A stretch of DNA of 64,000 bases, from the NCBI RefSeq assembly GCF_024211255.1, contig NZ_JAMLDY010000007.1, positions 106,507 through 170,506 on the forward strand. The letters run 5' to 3'. This stretch comes from Sphingomonas liriopis (lineage in GTDB: Bacteria; Pseudomonadota; Alphaproteobacteria; Sphingomonadales; Sphingomonadaceae). The notes beneath the pieces are model-generated. The model ran no database searches, was not told where the DNA came from, and was given only the letters and a program-made list of their open reading frames with translations. Below, piece after piece: positions 1-8,383 of the stretch. Position 1 is the first letter of the stretch. Each line of letters begins with the position of its first letter. The position numbers and the translations under genes are program-made.

Positions 1-1
1 C

Positions 2-1405
2 GCCAACCCGGTGTACCAGACCAGCGCCAACGTCTCCTACACCACCAACATCGTGCCGACCGTCACCGCGCGCGTGACGCCCAGCGGCACGGCCGGCGGC
101 GGTGGCTATACCGCCCAGCTGACGCAGGCCGAATATGCCTCGCTGCTCGCCTCGCTCGGCGCGACCAGCGGCGGTGCGGCGCTGTTCACCGGCCTGAAGG
201 GCGCGCCGTCGGGCATTCCCGATCGCATCGCCTTCGCCAATTTCACGCCGCAGCTGATCGGCCAGTATTTCGACCTGTCGGGCTTCGATCAGGACCTGTT
301 GTTCGAATCGAGCGGCCTGCCGCAGATCCCGCAGGCGAAGATCACCGAAAAGATCGCCGCGGGCTACGTCCAGGCGAACATGGATACGCAGGTGTTCGGC
401 ATGCGGCTGACCGGCAACGCCGGCGTCCGCTACACCTACACGCGCGACCAGGGCACCGGCACCAACATCGCGCGCGTCACCCGCTTCAACGCCACCGGCG
501 GCGTCGAGACGGTGATCCTGGGCGCGCAGCAGCTGTCGCTGACCAACAGCTATCACGACATCCTGCCCGCCTTCAACGCGGCGCTGGAGATCACGCCGAA
601 GCTGGTGCTGCGCGCCAACTGGGCGAAGAACCTCGCCCGGCCCAAGCCGCTCGATCTCGTGCCCAACATCAACTGCCTCGACGACGCCACGATCAGCGCG
701 GCCGACGACGTCTGCACCGCGGGCAATCCCGCGCTGAAGCCCTATCGCGCCGATCAGTGGGAGGTGAACCTGTCGTGGTTCGCCAACCGCGACACGCTGT
801 TCAGCCTCGGCTATTACAAGAAGTACGAGAAGAGCTTCGTCGTGCCGAACGTGACGCGCAGCGGCGTCGACCTGTTCCAGGACGGCATCACCTATACGGT
901 GCGTCAGCCGATCAACGGCTTCGGTGCGCTGCTCGACGGTATCGAAGGCAGCGCGCAGACCGCCTTCACCTTCCTGCCCGCGCCGTTCGACGGGCTGGGG
1001 GCGAGCGGCAACGTCACCTTCGCCCGCGCGATCCGCACCAATTTGACCAACAGCGCCACCGGCCTGCCGCTCGACGAATATCCCGGCCTGTCGAAGTGGA
1101 CCTACAATGCCAGCATCTTCTACGACAAGGACTGGCTGAACGCCCGGCTCAGCTACAATTATCGTTCCGACTGGCTGGTCGAGGCGGTCAACACCGTCAA
1201 CAGCAACAACCCGATCTACCGCAAGGGCGAAGGCTATCTCGACGGCAAGATCACCTTCCGCTTCCCGGAATGGCATTACAGCCTGTTCATGGAGATGCAG
1301 AACATCAGCAAGGAATATTCGCGCAGCTACATCAAGAACATCGGCACCGTGGAAACCTATTACCCGGGCCAGCGCTTCTTCGCCGGCTTCCAGCTCAAGT
1401 TCTAG
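2..1405 (+). CDS. TonB-dependent receptor, C-terminal part (5' end outside window)
   Basis: Open from the window edge in one frame to the TAG at 1403-1405, so only about 467 C-terminal residues are seen; the plug and TonB box lie upstream. The visible part is a 22-strand-type beta-barrel: alternating aromatic/polar strands, repeated motifs such as NLSWFANRDTLFSLGYYKK, and a last strand (GQRFFAGFQLKF) ending in Phe, as BamA-dependent barrels do. It resembles the TonB-Xanth-Caul receptor class, which imports plant oligosaccharides in Sphingomonas and Caulobacter. An IclR regulator follows after 95 bp, and rhamnose/pectin genes come next, so import of rhamnogalacturonan oligosaccharides is inferred. 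The substrate is not shown by the sequence itself. Confidence 0.9.
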   Translation, partial: ANPVYQTSANVSYTTNIVPTVTARVTPSGTAGGGGYTAQLTQAEYASLLASLGATSGGAALFTGLKGAPSGIPDRIAFANFTPQLIGQYFDLSGFDQDLLFESSGLPQIPQAKITEKIAAGYVQANMDTQVFGMRLTGNAGVRYTYTRDQGTGTNIARVTRFNATGGVETVILGAQQLSLTNSYHDILPAFNAALEITPKLVLRANWAKNLARPKPLDLVPNINCLDDATISAADDVCTAGNPALKPYRADQWEVNLSWFANRDTLFSLGYYKKYEKSFVVPNVTRSGVDLFQDGITYTVRQPINGFGALLDGIEGSAQTAFTFLPAPFDGLGASGNVTFARAIRTNLTNSATGLPLDEYPGLSKWTYNASIFYDKDWLNARLSYNYRSDWLVEAVNTVNSNNPIYRKGEGYLDGKITFRFPEWHYSLFMEMQNISKEYSRSYIKNIGTVETYYPGQRFFAGFQLKF

Positions 1406-1500
1406 ACCGTTCCTCCCCCGACTGGCCGGTCGTCGTGTTCCACGGCGGCCGGTCGTTTCGTCGATTGCCAAGATGTAAGAGGGCGTCCTAAGGAGTGGAC

Positions 1501-2304
1501 ATGAAGACAGCCGCCGCCATCATCGAAAAGCCAGACCCCGCCGGTTCGGTCGGCGCGGGCAGCCAGACGCTGATGCGCGGGCTCGACCTGATCGAGGCGG
1601 TCAGCCACGAAGTGCTGAGCTTGAGCGAACTCGCCGCGAAGCTCGACCTCACCAAGAGTACGACGCACCGCCTGCTCAGCGCGCTGGTCGATCGCGGCTA
1701 CCTCGCCTTCACCCCGCGCTCGGGCTATCGGCTGGGGCCGAAGCTGCTGCTGCTCGGCACGCTCGCGCAGGCGCAGGCCGACCTCGTCCAGGTCGCGCGG
1801 CCGTATCTCGAGGAACTGGCCGCCTCGAGCGAGGACACGGTCCATCTCGGCGTGTTCGACGGCGATTTCGCGCTGTATCTCGACAAGGTCCCCGGCCGCC
1901 GCCGCATCACCATCTCCAGCCGCGTCGGCGATCGCCAGCCGTTGAGCTCGACGGGCCTCGGCAAGGCGCTGATGATCGATTCGCCGCCTGCCTATTGGCA
2001 GGAGCGGTTCGATGCCGATCAGGCGGCGGGCGCGATGAAGGCCGACGGCAAGGTGTGGATGACGCGGATGGCCGGCTATGCCGAAGCCGGCCGCGCCTTC
2101 GACCTCGAGGAGAACGAAGACCAGATCCGCTGCGTCGCCGCGCCGATCCGCGATGCCGCGGGCAAGATCGTCGGCGCGATCAGCGTCTCGACCGCCGCGC
2201 AGTACATGAGCGACGAGCGCATGACCGCGCTGTCCGACGAGGTCCGCGGCACCGCTAACGCGATCAGCCACGAACTCGGCTTCGAGCCGACCACGCCAGC
2301 GTAA
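1501..2304 (+). CDS. IclR family transcriptional regulator
   Basis: 267 residues. The N-terminal winged helix-turn-helix covers about residues 20-80 (LSLSELAAKLDLTKSTTHRLLSAL, then a wing ending GYRLGPKLL). The IclR effector domain follows at about 95-260, with the typical LGVFDGD and CVAAPIRDAAGKIVGAISVS segments. I chose ATG 1501 because AGGAG lies at 1491-1495; a GTG at 1495 falls inside that Shine-Dalgarno. IclR proteins often control sugar-acid and aromatic catabolism. Position between the TonB receptor and the rhamnose dehydrogenase suggests it controls this rhamnogalacturonan/rhamnose locus, with a sugar-acid inducer; this is inference. Confidence 0.9.
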   Translation: MKTAAAIIEKPDPAGSVGAGSQTLMRGLDLIEAVSHEVLSLSELAAKLDLTKSTTHRLLSALVDRGYLAFTPRSGYRLGPKLLLLGTLAQAQADLVQVARPYLEELAASSEDTVHLGVFDGDFALYLDKVPGRRRITISSRVGDRQPLSSTGLGKALMIDSPPAYWQERFDADQAAGAMKADGKVWMTRMAGYAEAGRAFDLEENEDQIRCVAAPIRDAAGKIVGAISVSTAAQYMSDERMTALSDEVRGTANAISHELGFEPTTPA

Positions 2305-2310
2305 ACCCAT

Positions 2311-2380
2311 CCCGTTCGCCCTGAGCCTGTCGAAGGGCACGGGTCTCACAAGGCTTAGACAAGCCCCCGGCACGAACGGG
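2311..2380. repeat. degenerate palindromic repeat, CGTTCG...CGAACG family
   Basis: Between the IclR gene and the dehydrogenase. The ends are inverted (CCCGTTCG at 2311, CGAACGGG ending 2380) and the left arm contains GAGCCTGTCGAAGGG. It matches the left arm of the repeat at 63837-63897, so it is a second copy of that family. The inner parts of the arms have diverged. Confidence 0.7.
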
Positions 2381-2407
2381 TTCGCGATCATTTTCAAGGA
2401 GATACCC

Positions 2408-3169
2408 ATGTTGCTCGAAGGCAAGACCGTGCTCGTCACCGGCGCGTCGGCCGGGATCGGCCGCGCCGTCGCGATCGGCTGCGCGGCCCATGGCGCGAAC
2501 GTCGCGCTGAACTTCAGCCGCGACGTCGCCGGCGCCAACGCCGCGGTCGCCGAGATCGAGGCGCTGGGCCGCAAGGGGATCGCGATCCAGGGCGACGTGT
2601 CCGACCCCGCCACCGCGACCGCCTTCGTCGCCCAGGCGGTGGAGGCATTCGGCCGCGTCGACGTGTTCGTCAACAACGCCGGCATCTGCCCCTTCCACGC
2701 CTTCCTCGACATGCCGGTCGAGACGTTCGAACGGACGATGCGCGTCAATCTGCACGGCGCCTACTTCATGGTGCAGGCGGCGGCCAACCAGATGGTCAAA
2801 CAGGGCGACGGCGGATCGATCATCGCCATGTCGTCGATCTCGGCGCTGGTCGGGGGCGAGTATCAGACGCATTACACCCCGACCAAGGCGGGGCTGCATT
2901 CGCTGATGCAGTCGGTCGCGATCGCGCTCGGCAAGCACAATATCCGCTGCAACTCGCTGTTCCCGGGCACGATCCTGACCGACATCAACAAGGACGACCT
3001 CGCCGATCAGGAGAAGCGGTCGTACATGGAAGGCCGCATCCCGCTCGGCCGGCTGGGGCAGCCCGAGGACCTCGTCGGGCCGACGGTGTTCCTCGCGTCC
3101 GACCTGTCGCAATACGTTACCGGCGCCTCGCTGCTGGTCGACGGCGGCGCGTACGTGAACCTGCAATAG
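2408..3169 (+). CDS. SDR family oxidoreductase, probable L-rhamnose 1-dehydrogenase
   Basis: 253-residue classical short-chain dehydrogenase: nucleotide-binding TGASAGIG at residues 11-18, NNAG at 89-92, catalytic Ser about 142-143, Tyr156 and Lys160 (YTPTK). It ends with the usual ASLLVDGG. The segments NNAGICPFHAFLDMP and TDINKDDL match what I remember of L-rhamnose 1-dehydrogenase from the non-phosphorylating pathway, which oxidises L-rhamnose to L-rhamnono-lactone with NAD(P). An L-rhamnose mutarotase lies 1.7 kb downstream, which supports that substrate. The later pathway enzymes (lactonase, dehydratase, aldolase) are not in the window. A generic sugar dehydrogenase is the alternative. 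The start has GGAG at 2398-2401. Confidence 0.78.
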   Translation: MLLEGKTVLVTGASAGIGRAVAIGCAAHGANVALNFSRDVAGANAAVAEIEALGRKGIAIQGDVSDPATATAFVAQAVEAFGRVDVFVNNAGICPFHAFLDMPVETFERTMRVNLHGAYFMVQAAANQMVKQGDGGSIIAMSSISALVGGEYQTHYTPTKAGLHSLMQSVAIALGKHNIRCNSLFPGTILTDINKDDLADQEKRSYMEGRIPLGRLGQPEDLVGPTVFLASDLSQYVTGASLLVDGGAYVNLQ

Positions 3170-3204
3170 CGTGGAGAGGGGGCCCGCCCTCCCCCCACAC
3201 CCGT

Positions 3205-3300
3205 CGTCACCCCGGACTTGTTCCGGGGTCCACGGTGCCGCGTACCCACCGGCCCTTGGTTTCGCGGCAGGGTGGATGCCGGAACTAGTCCGGCATGACG
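3205..3300. repeat. REP-like palindrome, CACCCCGGAC family
   Basis: Left arm begins CGTCACCCCGGACTTGTTCC (3205-3224). The right arm is the looser GGATGCCGGAACTAGTCCGG followed by CATGACG, ending at 3300. Its right end touches the GTG start region of the GH28 gene. The same family recurs at 5234, 15535, 40696, 50346, 52570 and 58011. Confidence 0.9.
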
Positions 3301-3310
3301 GGTGTGGGTG

Positions 3311-4828
3311 GTGAGCGCCGCCCCCATCACACGGCGCGACGTCGGCCTCGGCCTGATCGCCACCCTCCTTCCCTTCCCCGCCCACGCCGCCGCGATGATC
3401 GACGTCCGCCACCACGGCGCGAAGGGCGACGGCACCACGCTCGACTCCCCCGCGATCAACGCCGCCATCGCCGCTGCCGCCGCCCACCCGCACGGCGGCA
3501 CCGTCGTCATCCCCATCGGCCGCTACCGCTGCGTCTCGATCCGCCTGCGCAGCCGCGTCACGATCATGCTCGCCAAGGGCGCGATCATCGAAGCCGCGGA
3601 CGGCACCGGCTACGACGTGCCCGAGGACAATGGCGAGCAACTCTACCAGGATTTCGGCCACAGCCACTGGCGCAACAGCCTGTTCTGGGGCGACGACGTC
3701 GAGCAGGTCGCGATCCTCGGCCCAGGCCTCATCCACGGCAAGGGCCTGACCCGCGACGGCCCCGGCGCGCGGTGGAAGGCGCAGACCGGTGAACGCCCGC
3801 TGTCGATGCGCCAGATGAGCGCCGCCGAGATCGCCCGCCTCGAACCCGACGTCGCGCGCATGCAGGGCCGCGGCAACAAGGCGATCGCGCTGAAGAACGG
3901 CCGCGACATCCGCCTGTCGGGCTTCACGATGCGCACCTGCGGCCATTTCGCGATCCTCGCGACCGGCACGCGCGGCCTGCACATCGCCGACCTGACGATC
4001 GACACCGACCGCGACGGCATCGACCTCGACGGGGTGCGCGATTGCGTCGTCGAACGCTGCCGCGTCAACACGCCCAACGACGATGCGATCGTCGTCAAGA
4101 GCAGCTTCGCGCTCGGCCGGATCGCCACGGCGGAGAACATCACGATCCGCCATTGCGCGGTCAGCGGCTACGACCTCGGCACATTGCTCGACGGCAGCCG
4201 CCGTACGACGCAGGCCCTCGCGCCCGATCGCGATCGGCCGACGGGCCGCATCAAGCTCGGCACCGAGAGCAACGGCGGCTATCGCAACATCCTCATCGAG
4301 GATTGCAGCTTCGACCATGGCCGCGGGCTCGCGCTGGAGACGGTCGACGGCGGGGTGATGGAGAATGTGATCGCGCAGCAGCTGACCATGCGCGACGTCA
4401 CTACCGCGCCGCTGTTCCTGCGGTTGGGCGACCGCCGCCGCGGTCCCGCCGGCACCGGCATCGGCGCGATCCGCGGCGTGACGCTGGAGGCGATCGAGGC
4501 GACCGGCATCGACCCTCGCTTCGCCGCGACGATCGCCGGCCTGCCCGGCCACGGAATCGAGGACGTGACGCTGCGCGACATCCGCCTGACCTATGCCGGT
4601 GGCGGCACCGCGGCGGACGCGGCACGACGCCCGGAAGACCTCGCCTCCGCCTATCCCGAACCGAGCATGTTCGGCGTCACCCCCGCCTGGGGCCTGTGGG
4701 TCCGCCACGCGCGCGGGCTTACCGTCCACGGCCTCGACCTCGCCACCGCCACTCCCGATGCGCGCCCGCCGGTGCGGGTCGAAGACGTCGCGAACGTACG
4801 CGTCAGCGATACGCCGCTTTGGGTTTGA
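3311..4828 (+). CDS. glycoside hydrolase family 28 (polygalacturonase-type), probably Tat-exported
   Basis: About 505 residues. A short N-terminus ITRRDVGLGLIATLLPFPAHA looks like a twin-arginine signal, followed by a parallel beta-helix with the opening VRHHGAKGDGTTLDSPAI typical of pectinases. GH28 landmarks: TDRDGIDLD at about 232-240, NDDAIVVKS at about 256-264 (catalytic Asp residues) and GRIKLGTE at about 312-319 (the R-x-K binding motif). The usual GHG is replaced by a less standard HGRGLALE at about 336-343. GTG codons at 3302, 3308 and 3311 compete; I chose 3311 to give a compact Tat signal. No clear Shine-Dalgarno is visible because a palindromic repeat lies directly upstream. Expected substrate is galacturonan or rhamnogalacturonan. 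Confidence 0.87.
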   Translation: MSAAPITRRDVGLGLIATLLPFPAHAAAMIDVRHHGAKGDGTTLDSPAINAAIAAAAAHPHGGTVVIPIGRYRCVSIRLRSRVTIMLAKGAIIEAADGTGYDVPEDNGEQLYQDFGHSHWRNSLFWGDDVEQVAILGPGLIHGKGLTRDGPGARWKAQTGERPLSMRQMSAAEIARLEPDVARMQGRGNKAIALKNGRDIRLSGFTMRTCGHFAILATGTRGLHIADLTIDTDRDGIDLDGVRDCVVERCRVNTPNDDAIVVKSSFALGRIATAENITIRHCAVSGYDLGTLLDGSRRTTQALAPDRDRPTGRIKLGTESNGGYRNILIEDCSFDHGRGLALETVDGGVMENVIAQQLTMRDVTTAPLFLRLGDRRRGPAGTGIGAIRGVTLEAIEATGIDPRFAATIAGLPGHGIEDVTLRDIRLTYAGGGTAADAARRPEDLASAYPEPSMFGVTPAWGLWVRHARGLTVHGLDLATATPDARPPVRVEDVANVRVSDTPLWV

Positions 4829-4868
4829 CCTGACGGCAAATCACGCTTACCAAATCCTACAGACCTAT

Positions 4869-4881
4869 ACCATATAATGGT
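4869..4881. promoter_or_regulatory. inverted repeat ACCAT-ATA-ATGGT upstream of rhaM, possible operator
   Basis: A perfect 5+3+5 inverted repeat sits inside a weaker outer pair (AGACC at 4861, GGTCT ending 4883). It also contains TATAAT (4873-4878). It lies just before the GGAGG Shine-Dalgarno of rhaM. It could be a regulator site or a chance match; no second copy was found in the window. Confidence 0.35.
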
Positions 4882-4892
4882 CTGGAGGGGTG

Positions 4893-5210
4893 ATGACGTC
4901 GATCCACGCATTCAAGATGCAGCTGAAGCCCGGCGTCATCGACGAATATCGCCGCCGCCACGATGAGATCTGGCCCGAACTGTCGGCGCTGCTGACGGAG
5001 AGCGGCATCCACGATTATTCGATCTTCCTCGACGAGGAGACGCTGGCGCTGTTCGCGGTGCTCAAGCTCGCCGAACCCAACACGCGCGACGCGCTGCCCG
5101 ACCATCCGGTGATGAAGCGCTGGTGGGATCACATGGCACCGCTGATGGAGGTGCAGGCGGACAATCGCCCGGTCGAGACGCCGCTGCCGATGATCTTCCA
5201 CCATGATTGA
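4893..5210 (+). CDS. rhaM: L-rhamnose mutarotase
   Basis: 105 residues, the usual RhaM length (about 104). The sequence shows the family pattern: KMQLKPGVIDEYRRRHDEIWPEL near the N-terminus, HDYSIFLDEETLALFA in the middle and HPVMKRWWDHMAPLME near the C-terminus. RhaM interconverts alpha- and beta-L-rhamnopyranose and feeds the correct anomer to the first catabolic enzyme, here probably the dehydrogenase at 2408. ATG 4893 is preceded by GGAGGGG at 4884-4890. The last codons overlap by 8 nt with the ATG of the GH35 gene, suggesting translational coupling. Confidence 0.95.
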   Translation: MTSIHAFKMQLKPGVIDEYRRRHDEIWPELSALLTESGIHDYSIFLDEETLALFAVLKLAEPNTRDALPDHPVMKRWWDHMAPLMEVQADNRPVETPLPMIFHHD

Positions 5211-8200
5211 TCGCACGGCCGCCAAATCCCACCCGTCACCCCGAACTTGTTCCGGGGTCCACTCTGCGGCGAGGCCGACGCTTCGTGCCTCTTGCCTTGC
5301 GCGCGCGGCACGGTGGACCCCGGAACAAGGGACCCCATCAAAGTATTACTTTGATGGGGCCCAAGTCCGGGGTGACGGACGGCGTGGGGGTACGTTCCGA
5401 ATCCTCGCGACCCTGGCTGCCACTCTCCTCGCCACCACCGCGCACGCGCAGACCGCGCGCGCCACCGAAAACCTCGCTGCGCCGGTCAAGACCTTCGGCC
5501 GCGTCAGCTACGACGCGCGCTCGCTGATGATCGACGGCAAGCGCCAGGTGATCTGGTCCGCCGAATTCCACCCCTTCCGCCTGCCCAGCCCCGATCTGTG
5601 GCGCGATGTGCTGCAGAAGCTGAAGGCGAGCGGGTTCAACACCGTCGCGCTCTATTTCGACTGGGGCTATCACAGCCCGAAACAGGACGTGTACGATTTC
5701 ACCGGCATCCGCGACATGGATCGCGTGCTGACCATGGCGCAGGAGGAGGGGCTCTACGTCATCACCCGCGCCGGGCCGTACGTGAACGCCGAGCTGTCGC
5801 GCGGCGGCTTTCCCGGCTGGCTGGTCAACCAGCGCGGTCGCGCGCGCACCGACGATCCCGCCTATATGGCGGCCGCGGACGAATGGCTGACCCGGATCGA
5901 CGCGATCATCGCGCGCCACCAGATCAATAACGGCGGTTCGGTCATCCTCCACCAGATCGAGAACGAGCTGGCGCTGACCACCCCGGCGCAGCGCCGCTAC
6001 ATGAATCATCTGTATGCGAAAGCGCGCGCCGACGGCCTGACCATCCCGCTGTTCCACAACGATCAGGGCCGCAACGGCTATTGGGTGCCGGAAAGCTCTA
6101 AGGTCGCCAACGTCGTCCATGGCCCCAACGACCTCTACGCCTTCGACGGCTATCCCGGCGGCACCTGCACCGTTCAGGGCAAGCCGACGCGCGGCTCGGC
6201 CGCGCCCGACTGGGGCTATTACGGCCCCGGTGGCGCGAAGGGCGGCGCCAGCGCCTCGCCCGACACCCCCGCCTTCTTGGCAGAGTTCGGCGGCGGCTGG
6301 TTCGATTACTGGGGCTCGAACGGCGGCTACGAATGCAACGCGATCCAGCGCGGCAAACGCTTCCAACGCGTATTCTACGGCACCAACCTCGCCAACGGCA
6401 TCGACATCCATTCGGTGTACATGGGCTATGGCGGGACGAGCTGGGGCTGGCTGCCGGCGCCGGTGGTGTTCACCAGCTACGATTACGGCTCCGCGATCTC
6501 GGAGGCGCGCGAATTGCGCCCCAAGGCGGAGGAGATGAAGCAGCTGGGCGGCCTGATCGCCACCGTGCCCGATCTCGCCGGCATGGTCCCCGCGGGCGCG
6601 GCGGTGGCATCGTCGCCCAACGTGCAGGTCTATCACGACAGGAACCCGGAGAGCGACGCGCGCTTCCTCATGGTGACGCACAAGCCTTCGAACGGCACGA
6701 CCGACGACCGCTTCACGATCACCGCCGATCTGCCCGATGGCCGCTACACTTTCCCCGCCACCGAACCGATGCGATTGAACGGTTTCGACGCCAAGTGGCT
6801 GGTCGCCGGCGTGAACGTCGGCGGGCAGAGGCTGGTCTATTCAACTTCCGAACTGCAGGCGGCGCTGGCGGCGGACGGCGGCGACCTGATGTTGCTGTAT
6901 GGCCGCGCCGGCGAGAGTGGCGAGACGGTGCTGCGCTACACGAGCGCGCCGCAGGTCCGCGTGCTCGATGGGCAGGCGACCAGCCTGTTCGACGCGGCGA
7001 AGGGCGACCTGCGCCTGACCTATCCGCATGCCGGCCGCGCCGTGGTCCGCATCGAGGGCGGCGGCCGTACGCCGCTGACGCTGGTCCTCGCCGACGAGGC
7101 GGAGGGGGCACGCTACTGGCGGCAGGGCCCGGCACTCGTCCGCGGCCCGGCGTTGCTGCGTAGCGCGGTAGCGAAGGGCGGCACGCTCGCGCTGACCGGC
7201 GATACGCGGGAGGAGACGCCGCTCGAACTCTGGACGCCCGCTGCGCTGCGCTCGGTGACGTGGAACGGCGCGTCCGTGGCGCTCAAGCCGACGGCGATCG
7301 GCAGCCGGGTCGCCACCCGCCCTCTCGCCGGCCCCGCGCCCGTGACGCTGCCCGCGCTGACGTGGCGCAGCGCCTATGGCTCGCCGGAAGCGCAACCCGG
7401 TTTCGACGACAGCCGCTGGCAGGTCGCCGAGGGCAAGCCTTACGCCAGCATCACCGCGCGCCCCGATGGCCAGCCTAACCTGTCGATGGATGCCTATGGC
7501 TTCCACGACGGCGACGTCTGGTATCGCGGCCGCTTCACCGGCACGCCCGACGCCAAGCAGCTCGCACTGTTCTATGGCGCCGGCGGATCCGGGATGCTGC
7601 AGGTCTGGGTCGATGGCCAGTTCGTCGGCCAGAACGAGCTACCCGCCGGCCTGCCTCGCCCGATCACCACCGGCGGCGCCCGCTTCGACCTGCCCGCCGG
7701 GGCGCAGGCATCGGGCGAGCACGTCATCAGCGTCATGGTCCGCAACAACGGCCATAACTGGGACCTCGACAGCGACGACTTCCACAAGGAGGCACGCGGC
7801 CTGATCTCCGCCTCGCTCGAGGCACCCGGCGGGCGCAGCTTCGCGATCCCGATCGCGTGGAAGATCCAGGGCAAGGCCGGCGGCGAAGACCTGCCCGACC
7901 CCGCGCGCGGCCCCGCCAACACTGGCGGCCAGTATGGCGAGCGAATGGGCTGGCACCTCCCCGGCTTCGACGATGCCAAGTGGCAGGCCGCGGCGACCAC
8001 CGTTCAACCCGGCACGACCTGGTATCGCAGTCGCTTCACGCTCGCCATGCCCAAGGGGCAGGACGCGACGGTCGCGGTCGCGTTCGGCGACACCGCCAGC
8101 CCGCGCTCGGTCGCGAAATACCGCGCGTCGATCTTCGTCAACGGCTGGAACATGGGCCAGTTCATCGCCCATGTCGGCCCGCAGCGCGTCTTCCCGATCC

Positions 8201-8382
8201 CCGAAGGCATATTGAACCACCGTGGGCCCAACAGCATCGCGCTCGCCGTCATCAGCGACGGTGCGCCCGGCGACGTGCTGGAGCCCGTCAAACTCGTCAC
8301 GCTGCGCAACGTGCGCGGCGGTGTGTCCGTATCCCCGGTCGCCGCGCCGACGCGCCCCGACCAGCTCATCCAGGAGAAGTAA
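5203..8382 (+). CDS. GH35 beta-galactosidase, secreted, with repeat-derived N-terminal extension
   Basis: 1059 residues. The GH35 barrel starts near residue 90 (GRVSYDARSLMIDGK) and carries the acid/base in HQIENELAL and the nucleophile in LAEFGGGWFDYWG; C-terminal jelly-roll domains follow (two WYR(G/S)RF modules). It removes beta-galactosyl residues, plausibly from RG-I side chains. A signal-like segment FRILATLAATLLATTAHAQ occurs only at about residues 65-83. Between it and the only in-frame start, ATG 5203, the reading frame crosses a whole palindromic repeat (5234-5377). No ATG, GTG or TTG lies in frame after the repeat and before the hydrophobic core. Either the long N-region is tolerated or another start is used. 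ATG 5203 overlaps the rhaM stop. Confidence 0.9.
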   Translation: MIDRTAAKSHPSPRTCSGVHSAARPTLRASCLARAARWTPEQGTPSKYYFDGAQVRGDGRRGGTFRILATLAATLLATTAHAQTARATENLAAPVKTFGRVSYDARSLMIDGKRQVIWSAEFHPFRLPSPDLWRDVLQKLKASGFNTVALYFDWGYHSPKQDVYDFTGIRDMDRVLTMAQEEGLYVITRAGPYVNAELSRGGFPGWLVNQRGRARTDDPAYMAAADEWLTRIDAIIARHQINNGGSVILHQIENELALTTPAQRRYMNHLYAKARADGLTIPLFHNDQGRNGYWVPESSKVANVVHGPNDLYAFDGYPGGTCTVQGKPTRGSAAPDWGYYGPGGAKGGASASPDTPAFLAEFGGGWFDYWGSNGGYECNAIQRGKRFQRVFYGTNLANGIDIHSVYMGYGGTSWGWLPAPVVFTSYDYGSAISEARELRPKAEEMKQLGGLIATVPDLAGMVPAGAAVASSPNVQVYHDRNPESDARFLMVTHKPSNGTTDDRFTITADLPDGRYTFPATEPMRLNGFDAKWLVAGVNVGGQRLVYSTSELQAALAADGGDLMLLYGRAGESGETVLRYTSAPQVRVLDGQATSLFDAAKGDLRLTYPHAGRAVVRIEGGGRTPLTLVLADEAEGARYWRQGPALVRGPALLRSAVAKGGTLALTGDTREETPLELWTPAALRSVTWNGASVALKPTAIGSRVATRPLAGPAPVTLPALTWRSAYGSPEAQPGFDDSRWQVAEGKPYASITARPDGQPNLSMDAYGFHDGDVWYRGRFTGTPDAKQLALFYGAGGSGMLQVWVDGQFVGQNELPAGLPRPITTGGARFDLPAGAQASGEHVISVMVRNNGHNWDLDSDDFHKEARGLISASLEAPGGRSFAIPIAWKIQGKAGGEDLPDPARGPANTGGQYGERMGWHLPGFDDAKWQAAATTVQPGTTWYRSRFTLAMPKGQDATVAVAFGDTASPRSVAKYRASIFVNGWNMGQFIAHVGPQRVFPIPEGILNHRGPNSIALAVISDGAPGDVLEPVKLVTLRNVRGGVSVSPVAAPTRPDQLIQEK
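5234..5377. repeat. REP-like palindrome with an internal second palindrome, inside GH35 coding sequence
   Basis: Outer arms are CGTCACCCCGAACTTGTTCC (5234) and CAAGTCCGGGGTGACG (ending 5377). In the right arm, where the family consensus reads GGAACAAGTCC, about 36 bp are inserted. The core is a perfect 10+1+10 inverted repeat, CATCAAAGTA / TACTTTGATG, at 5336-5356. A copy with the same core in the same repeat position is at 50367-50387. Confidence 0.92.
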
Positions 8383-8383
8383 C

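Noticed and set aside
2264..4729. 821-codon minus-strand open frame
   Set aside because: A high-GC antisense shadow of the SDR and GH28 genes; low-complexity Arg/Ala/Asp composition and no domain.
5384..5400. GTG at 5384 as start of the GH35 gene
   Set aside because: It is in another frame and leads to a different, non-domain peptide.
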